Below are positions 58,594 through 64,000 of a stretch of 64,000 nucleotides of DNA, in pieces. A program made the translations under genes and the position numbers. Position 1 is the first letter of the stretch. Every line of letters starts with the position of its first letter. This DNA is from Bizionia argentinensis JUB59. Its GTDB lineage: Bacteria; Bacteroidota; Bacteroidia; Flavobacteriales; Flavobacteriaceae. The stretch lies in assembly GCF_000224335.1 (NCBI RefSeq), contig NZ_AFXZ01000013.1, positions 1 to 64,000 on the forward strand, given 5' to 3'. The notes beneath the pieces were generated by a model. That model saw only the letters and a program-made list of their open reading frames with translations. It was not told the DNA's origin and did not search any database.

Positions 58594-60048
58594 TTACAAT
58601 AACGGAGACCATAATCTACTATAAGATTCTTTTAGTTTACAGTATTTAGAACGTTTTTGCCAACTTTCTAATGAGAGCTCTTCACTATTTAAAATATCAT
58701 CTAGAAATAGATCTTTGAGTTCTACACTAGTCTCTTTATTATAAATAAGCGCATTTATCTCAAAGTTTATATTGAAGCTTCGGTAATCTAGATTGGAAGT
58801 TCCAATGGTGGAAAATAAATCGTCTACAACCATTGTTTTAGCATGGATAAACCCTTTTGTATAGCGATACACTCTTACCTCTGCTTCCAATAAGCGCTCT
58901 AAATACGAATTAGTAGCATATTTGGCTATCCAAGAATCCGATTCCTTTGGAATAAGCAAACGCACATCAATACCGCTTTTTGCTGCCACTTGCAATGCGG
59001 TAACTATTTCATCGTTTGGAATAAAATAAGGCGTTGTAACATACACATAATTTTCTGCCGTATTAATTGCAACAAACATAGCTTCCATGATGTTTGCCCA
59101 GTCGGTATCTGGCCCGCTAGCAGCAATTTGCACCGCTTTTGTAGTTTGCACATCCGAATTAGGAAATAGTTCTACCGAAATATCACAACTTGAGTTGGAT
59201 ACAAAATCCCATGTCATTAAAAAATGAACTTGCAACGGTTTTAATGCTTCACCTACAATACGCAAATGTGTATCGCGCCAGTATGTTGTGTCATCTTTGT
59301 AATTCACATAAGCATCAGCAATATTAATACCACCCACATATCCTATTTCACCATCGATTATGGCTATTTTTCGATGATTTCGATAATTCATCTTTCCTGT
59401 AAAATTCGGAAATAAAACAGGCATAAACGCATAGAATTCAACGCCATTATCTTTCAATCTTCTTTTAGTTTTCCATGAAATTTTACTTCCAACATCATCA
59501 AATGTCAAGCGAACTTTGATACCTTCAGAAGCTTTTTCACATAAAATATCAATAAGCTTTGTACCAATATGATCATCTTTTAAAATATAGTATTCCAAAT
59601 GAATATGATGCTTGGCTTGCTTTAAATCTTCAAAAAGCAACTTAAATTTCTCTTTACCGTTTTTTATAATTTGAAGTTCATTTTTAAGTGTTACTGGCGT
59701 GTTTTTATTGTTATTCATCAACTTAACCAGCTTCATTTTCGTATCGAGAAACTCATCTAGTTTATGCAACTGACTTTTACTCAATTTATATTCCCGATCA
59801 AGTTTTTGAACGACATTTTTATTGAGAACATTCTTTCTATTAAAAATTTTATTCTTACGATATTCTTGACCGAAAAAATAATAAACAATCAATCCTAAAT
59901 AAGGAAAAACCACTAAAACCATTATATATGATAAAGTTTTAGTGGGATTTATATTTTTAAATAATATCGTCGTTACTGCAGAAATTACGAGTATGTAATT
60001 TAAAACAATAACGAAAACCCAAATATTGTCTTTTAAAAAATCAATCAT
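58594..60048 (-). CDS. cls: Cardiolipin synthase
   Basis: Phospholipase D-superfamily enzyme that joins two phosphatidylglycerols to make cardiolipin in the inner membrane. 484 residues: two N-terminal membrane segments (VFVIVLNYILVISAVTTILF, and VLVVFPYLGLIVYYFFG), then two HKD motifs, HRKIAIIDGEIGYVGG and HAKTMVVDDLFSTIGTSN. An LHKLDEFLD region and the WRDTHLRIVGEAL segment match the ClsA type. Its ATG at 60048 overlaps the lytic transglycosylase stop by one base, so the two genes are one operon. Confidence 0.94.
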   Translation of the reverse strand: MIDFLKDNIWVFVIVLNYILVISAVTTILFKNINPTKTLSYIMVLVVFPYLGLIVYYFFGQEYRKNKIFNRKNVLNKNVVQKLDREYKLSKSQLHKLDEFLDTKMKLVKLMNNNKNTPVTLKNELQIIKNGKEKFKLLFEDLKQAKHHIHLEYYILKDDHIGTKLIDILCEKASEGIKVRLTFDDVGSKISWKTKRRLKDNGVEFYAFMPVLFPNFTGKMNYRNHRKIAIIDGEIGYVGGINIADAYVNYKDDTTYWRDTHLRIVGEALKPLQVHFLMTWDFVSNSSCDISVELFPNSDVQTTKAVQIAASGPDTDWANIMEAMFVAINTAENYVYVTTPYFIPNDEIVTALQVAAKSGIDVRLLIPKESDSWIAKYATNSYLERLLEAEVRVYRYTKGFIHAKTMVVDDLFSTIGTSNLDYRSFNINFEINALIYNKETSVELKDLFLDDILNSEELSLESWQKRSKYCKLKESYSRLWSPLL

Positions 60049-60977
60049 TAAGGTTTTGTGGCGTAATAACCGTCTTGCGGAATTTCAATAAAATACTGCT
60101 TTCTAGTTCTATTATTTAAATGTGGTTCACGCAACCACGGATTGTGAATTTTTAAAATCTTATAGTTAATTTTGAAATTTTGAGCAAAAGTAGCAAAATC
60201 GGTTACAGCAGTATCGACAGCAACCTTGTATGTTGGTATATTTTTATACAAATCTTTATCTCTAAAGTTAAAACCATATTTATCAGCATTTGATAAAATT
60301 TCTTTTAAAGCTACTATTCTAAACATATAACGACCAGTTTCTTCCCCTAAAAGCAAATCGTAATAATCAGTAACTTTTTGTTCGCTTAAACGTCTAGAAA
60401 TACCTGACATACCAGCATTATAACCAGCGGCTGCTAAAGTCCATGATCCTAGTTTTTCTTTGGATTTCTTCAAATAATCACAAGCTACTTCTGTGGCCAA
60501 TTCTAAATTATAACGTTCATCCACATTGTCATTAACTTCCAAACCATATTCACGAGCGGTAGCTGGCATTATTTGCCATACACCTCTTGCTCCTGCTGGC
60601 GAAACGGCGTTAGTTAAACCACTTTCAATAACGGCTAGGTATTTAAAATCGTCTGGTACACCATGTTTAGCTAAAATAGGTTCTATAATAGGAAAATATT
60701 TTTTAGCACGTTTAAACATGAGTAAACCATTGGATTGCCAATAGGTATTTACCAATAACTCCCGATCCATGCGTTCGTAAACATCAGGGTCGTTTAACGG
60801 CATATCTTCACCCGCAAAATTTAAATCCATTGGAATTTGAAGGGCATAAACATTATAGTCGTTTATAAGATTTTTCTCAAAATTCTCATCCGTCGGCACG
60901 TTCTGTTGTGCAAAAATAAATAGGATGGTTAAACTTAACAACCCCACTAATACTAGTGCTTTCTTTATCATTTTCAT
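60048..60977 (-). CDS. Lytic transglycosylase, SLT domain (MltD-like)
   Basis: 309-residue exported peptidoglycan lyase. A signal peptide (ALVLVGLLSLTILFIFAQ) precedes an SLT domain with the catalytic Glu in AVIESGLTNAVSPAGARGVW, the motif QIMPATAREYGLEVNDNVDE and the later AAAGYNAGMSGISRRL. Residues after about 240 (YKILKIHNPWLREPHLNNRT) look like a LysM-adjacent linker, but no clear LysM repeat is present, unlike long MltD. It is the first gene of a short operon with cls. Confidence 0.93.
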   Translation of the reverse strand: MKMIKKALVLVGLLSLTILFIFAQQNVPTDENFEKNLINDYNVYALQIPMDLNFAGEDMPLNDPDVYERMDRELLVNTYWQSNGLLMFKRAKKYFPIIEPILAKHGVPDDFKYLAVIESGLTNAVSPAGARGVWQIMPATAREYGLEVNDNVDERYNLELATEVACDYLKKSKEKLGSWTLAAAGYNAGMSGISRRLSEQKVTDYYDLLLGEETGRYMFRIVALKEILSNADKYGFNFRDKDLYKNIPTYKVAVDTAVTDFATFAQNFKINYKILKIHNPWLREPHLNNRTRKQYFIEIPQDGYYATKP

Positions 60978-61011
60978 TTCTGTAAGTTTTGGTTTAAAGT
61001 TATAAAAAATA

Positions 61012-61692
61012 TCAATATGATTGACTAGAACCCTCTAAAATAAGTTTTGGTAAATGAGCGTTAAACCAACGGTATTTACTTATCACCATAACATGCGTAC
61101 CATTCTCTACTTTTATACAGTTTTTAATGTATTTATAAGGAAAAACACTATCATTAGTTCCGTGAATATGTATAATATCTTTTATGGGCTCTAATTGATC
61201 CCAATTAATCATTTCTTTTATGGCCCAATCAAGATATTGTGTATCTGTTACAGACAGGTATTTTTTATATAATTCCACACGGTGCGTAAGCGTCTCACCA
61301 AAAGCATATTTAGACAACATATCCATATTATTAACCAAGGACGTTGGCGCTAGCTTGTAAGCCTTTGTAACACGCATTAGCATCATTCGTCTTGGCATTT
61401 CTTTGTAGCTTTTAACACTTGAAATTATTATTAACCGCCTCAATGTGATTAACTTACTCATTTCCTGAACAATTACACCTCCAAATGAAACTCCGATTAA
61501 AGCCACGTTTTTATGTTTAATTTCTTTAGTTAAACGAAAAGCATATGCCTTTAGCGTTTCGTTTTCTTCAGGAATTAACCATTTTAACCAATGAACTTTA
61601 AATTGACTTTCCGGAAGCTTTATATGCTCGAAAATTGTTGGGTTTGCAGCCATACCAGGCATGAAATACACATGTACTATATCTTGATTCAT
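61012..61692 (-). CDS. Alpha/beta hydrolase of unknown substrate
   Basis: 226-residue cytoplasmic alpha/beta hydrolase (no signal peptide). The early strand VHVYFMPGMAANP with the oxyanion-like loop is followed by the nucleophile elbow GVSFGGVIVQE (Ser). A strand HIHGTNDSVFPYK with a late Asp and the final catalytic His in NGTHVMVISKY complete the triad. Flavobacterial homologues of this size are uncharacterised. It sits 34 bases upstream of the lytic transglycosylase gene on the same strand and could be co-transcribed. Confidence 0.82.
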   Translation of the reverse strand: MNQDIVHVYFMPGMAANPTIFEHIKLPESQFKVHWLKWLIPEENETLKAYAFRLTKEIKHKNVALIGVSFGGVIVQEMSKLITLRRLIIISSVKSYKEMPRRMMLMRVTKAYKLAPTSLVNNMDMLSKYAFGETLTHRVELYKKYLSVTDTQYLDWAIKEMINWDQLEPIKDIIHIHGTNDSVFPYKYIKNCIKVENGTHVMVISKYRWFNAHLPKLILEGSSQSY

Positions 61693-61736
61693 AAGCTATT
61701 AAACCTTATTACACTCATAATGACAATAATTTTTCG

Positions 61737-61744
61737 TAAATTTG
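61737..61744 (+). promoter_or_regulatory. -7 box of the GNAT-like gene
   Basis: TAAATTTG matches TAnnTTTG and is followed by C. It lies about 60 bases before the ATG at 61807. A -33 box was not seen. Confidence 0.45.
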
Positions 61745-61806
61745 CATTGCAAAACTATATAAAAATAGTTGCTACTCCCTATAATTCCCTTGAATAAAAA
61801 AATATT

Positions 61807-62103
61807 ATGACAGAAGAACATGTACTCATTGACAATGATTTTTTACGCCAATTTGAATTAAAAATGGACGATCAACTTGCGATAATTGAATATTCGCTTC
61901 AGGAACGCAAAATATTTTTAACCAAACTGATTATTCCGGAAGAAATCTCTACTGAAGCTTTTCAAAACGAGTTTATAAAAACCGTGTTTGAAAACATTGA
62001 AGAACGTAATTTAAGCGTTGTTCCAACTAGTCCAGAAATAGCTAAATTTATTAAAAAAAATAGGCAATACAGAAGCATGTTACCAGTCGGTGTGCGTATT
62101 TAA
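61807..62103 (+). CDS. Small GNAT-like (NATD1-type) protein
   Basis: 98-residue protein resembling the short GNAT domain of the NATD1/YidJ-like group, with the strand-turn-strand DDQLAIIEYSLQERKIFLTK, the ISTEAFQNEFIKTVFENIEE helix, and VVPTSPEIAKFIKKNRQYRS as the acetyl-CoA-binding region. Short size and this order are typical. Substrate unknown. It has its own promoter box and a strong terminator. Confidence 0.82.
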   Translation: MTEEHVLIDNDFLRQFELKMDDQLAIIEYSLQERKIFLTKLIIPEEISTEAFQNEFIKTVFENIEERNLSVVPTSPEIAKFIKKNRQYRSMLPVGVRI

Positions 62104-62422
62104 TGATGAATTGATTTTAAGGTATTCGTTTTATGAATAAATCATTGCATTAAACGATGCCATAACAATTAAATAAAAAAGGCGTACTTTTATTACTAAA
62201 GTACGCCTTTTTTAGTTTTACAATTTAAAAATATTATTTATTTTACAACAATTTCACCAAGCTTATATTATTAATTAATGATTTAGTTTCTTCACTAGCT
62301 TTTAATAAAAACACCCTATTTACAAACATCTTTTTAGAGAAAATAAAAACGGTATCTTATTTTTTTACACAATATTATAGCTTTAGTTTTACAGCTGATT
62401 AATTGAAACTTCAAGATTACAA
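62104..62422 (+). other. Intergenic region between the GNAT-like gene and the last gene
   Basis: About 320 bases. The first part holds the terminator. The rest shows no ORF or clear promoter consensus before the binding-protein gene at 62423. Confidence 0.5.
62175..62213 (+). terminator. Terminator after the GNAT-like gene
   Basis: AAAAAAGGCGTACTTT and AAAGTACGCCTTTTTT form a 16-bp perfect stem with the loop TATTACT. It begins about 70 bases after the stop. Confidence 0.9.
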
Positions 62423-64000
62423 ATGAACTACCGCCTCGTAATATTTCTACTTCTTATTGGTTGCTCTCAAAAAAAACAGCAATTTTCAGATGTGTTTCGC
62501 TATAACGAGCATAAAAACATCAGTTCATTAGATCCTGCATTCTCTAAAGATCTGGCGGATATTTGGGCCACCAATCAATTATTTAATGGATTAGTAGAAA
62601 TGGACGATAGCTTAAATGTCAAGCCAAGCATTGCTAGAAATTGGACCATAACAGATAGTGCTAAAACATATACCTTCACTTTACGTAAAGATGTATATTT
62701 CCATAAACATGCATTACTTGGTAAAGATTCCACAAGAGCAGTATCGGCTTTCGATTTTGAATATAGCTTAAACCGATTAAAAGATAAACAAATTGCATCG
62801 CCAGGAAGCTGGGTTCTAAATAAGGTTTCAGACTTCCGCGCGATTAATGATTCCATTTTTGAAATAAAACTCACACAGCCATTTCCTGCCTTTTTAGGTT
62901 TATTAACAATGAAATATTGCTCCGTCGTTCCTAAAGAAGTAGTAGAACATTACGGAACCGACTTCAGAGCAAACCCAATTGGCACAGGTCCATTTAAGTT
63001 TCAGCGCTGGGAAGAAAACTTAAAGCTCGTTTTTAGAAGAAATAATAATTATTTTGAAGAAGATGCATCAGGAAGTAAATTACCTTATCTAGAGGCTGTG
63101 GCCATTACATTTCTTCCTGATAAACAAAGTGAATTCTTACAGTTTGCACAAGGAAACATAGATTATGTTTCTGGTTTAGATGCTTCTTATAAAGATGAAA
63201 TTTTAACAGCAAACGGACAACTTCGTGATTTATACACAGAAGATGTCAATATGATTCGTGGCCCGTATCTAAACACTGAATATTTGGCTTTTTTAATGGA
63301 TTCTGATGTTTCTGAAATACAGTCAGAATACATACGAAAAGCAGTTAATTATGGTTTTGATCGTGAAAAAATGATGATTTACCTCCGAAACGGCGTTGGT
63401 ATTCCGGCTCATGGTGGCTTTATACCTAAAGGCTTGCCTGGTTACAGCGAATTGTCTGGGTTTAATTATCAACCTCAAAAAGCGAAGGAATTAGTCAATC
63501 AATATAAATTAGAAACTGGTAATGAAACTCCAGAAATCACTTTAACAACAACTAGTAACTATTTGAGTTTTTGCGAATATATTCAGCGTGAACTTCAAAA
63601 AACAGGTTTAATCGTTAATGTAAGTGTGGTTCCAGCGTCCAGTTTAAAAGACTCTAAAGCCAATGGTCAATTAGATATGTTTAGAGCCAGCTGGGTGGCC
63701 GATTATCCCGATGCCGAGAATTACTTATCTCTTTATTACAGTAAAAACTTCGCTCCCGATGGTCCAAATTACTCACATTATAAAAATGAACAATTCGATA
63801 GTTGGTACGAGCAGGCGTTTACGGAAACCAATACCCTTAGAAGAGAAGCACTTTACTCTAAAATGGATAGTTTAGTTATGACATCTGCACCGGTTGTTCC
63901 TATGTTTTATGATGAAGTTGTAAGATTTACCAGAAAAAATATTTCAGGATTAGGTATTAACCCTATTAATTTATTGGATTTAAAACGGGTGAAGAAAATA
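62423..64000 (+). CDS. ABC transporter peptide-type binding lipoprotein (SBP family 5), partial
   Basis: Open from ATG 62423 to the end of the window (526 codons, no stop yet), probably nearly complete. The N-terminus is a lipoprotein signal (VIFLLLIGCSQKK). Family 5 (OppA/DppA-like) features: ISSLDPAFSKDLADIWATNQ, the LFNGLVEMDDSL segment, VSAFDFEYSLNRLKDKQIAS, NPIGTGPFKFQRWEEN, and RASWVADYPDAENYLSLYY. It would bind peptides or similar solutes for a permease whose genes, if adjacent, lie outside the window. Confidence 0.9.
   Translation, partial: MNYRLVIFLLLIGCSQKKQQFSDVFRYNEHKNISSLDPAFSKDLADIWATNQLFNGLVEMDDSLNVKPSIARNWTITDSAKTYTFTLRKDVYFHKHALLGKDSTRAVSAFDFEYSLNRLKDKQIASPGSWVLNKVSDFRAINDSIFEIKLTQPFPAFLGLLTMKYCSVVPKEVVEHYGTDFRANPIGTGPFKFQRWEENLKLVFRRNNNYFEEDASGSKLPYLEAVAITFLPDKQSEFLQFAQGNIDYVSGLDASYKDEILTANGQLRDLYTEDVNMIRGPYLNTEYLAFLMDSDVSEIQSEYIRKAVNYGFDREKMMIYLRNGVGIPAHGGFIPKGLPGYSELSGFNYQPQKAKELVNQYKLETGNETPEITLTTTSNYLSFCEYIQRELQKTGLIVNVSVVPASSLKDSKANGQLDMFRASWVADYPDAENYLSLYYSKNFAPDGPNYSHYKNEQFDSWYEQAFTETNTLRREALYSKMDSLVMTSAPVVPMFYDEVVRFTRKNISGLGINPINLLDLKRVKKI

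Noticed and set aside
62575-62874. Minus-strand 99-codon ORF in the binding-protein gene
   Set aside because: The plus strand there encodes a clear family 5 binding protein, so the minus frame is a shadow.

Overview
The window is a low-GC stretch of chromosome from a Bacteroidota bacterium, almost certainly a member of the marine Flavobacteriaceae. The pointers are a type A C-terminal sorting domain of the type IX secretion system, GLPGLI and DUF4252 families, TonB-linked outer-membrane barrels, many secreted proteins and lipoproteins, and promoter elements of the Bacteroidota form TAnnTTTG (clearest before rpmH, with a TTTG box 19 bases upstream). I see no rRNA or tRNA gene, intact insertion sequence, prophage or CRISPR array. 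Most genes are housekeeping genes in short operons, so this is core chromosome with small decayed patches.

Layout. 1-13.5 kb: hisS, a coiled-coil secreted protein, a DUF6495-like gene, a glycerophosphodiesterase lipoprotein, the rpsF-rpsR-rplI operon, an orphan LytTR regulator, priA, a BrkB-type membrane protein, nadC, rlmH, a hibernation factor, an outer-membrane protein and the RdgB/HAM1 pyrophosphatase. 13.5-21 kb: a flavodoxin-like gene, an esterase, a DUF1275 membrane protein, a DEAD-box helicase, a regulatory-domain protein, then a gene-poor stretch with decayed coding remnants, a GlcG/HbpS gene and a tiny membrane-protein ORF. 21-32 kb: trmH-like methyltransferase, triple-CHRD lipoprotein, sirtuin, serine hydrolase, ABC-F ATPase, glycosyltransferase, haem-binding protein, a frameshifted purB-neighbour pseudogene, DUF1028 and purB. 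32-40 kb: a frameshifted XRE regulator, a decayed secreted-protein gene, a GLPGLI/outer-membrane barrel pair, an ECF sigma operon with two DUF4252 genes, and an S41 protease lipoprotein.

40.6-49.8 kb is a vitamin B12 uptake island. A cobalamin riboswitch on the minus strand precedes a BtuB-like receptor, a BtuG-like beta-propeller lipoprotein and a second propeller protein that carries an extra beta-rich module and a type IX sorting tail. The divergent plus strand carries btuF-btuC-btuD. Together they make a route from surface capture through the TonB receptor and periplasmic binding protein to the inner-membrane ABC importer. A Dph6-like ATP pyrophosphatase lies next to the island.

49.9-64 kb: rmuC, a small membrane protein, an acyl-CoA thioesterase, a SatD/DUF3307 pair preceded by three near-palindromic 22-bp sites at an exact 28-bp period, carB without the allosteric domain, rpmH, a secreted protein with a TPR membrane protein, cardiolipin synthase, a lytic transglycosylase, an alpha/beta hydrolase, a GNAT-like protein, and a peptide-type ABC binding lipoprotein that runs off the window end.

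The best candidates for something new are the propeller plus module plus sorting-tail protein in the B12 island and the phased triple operator ahead of satD.
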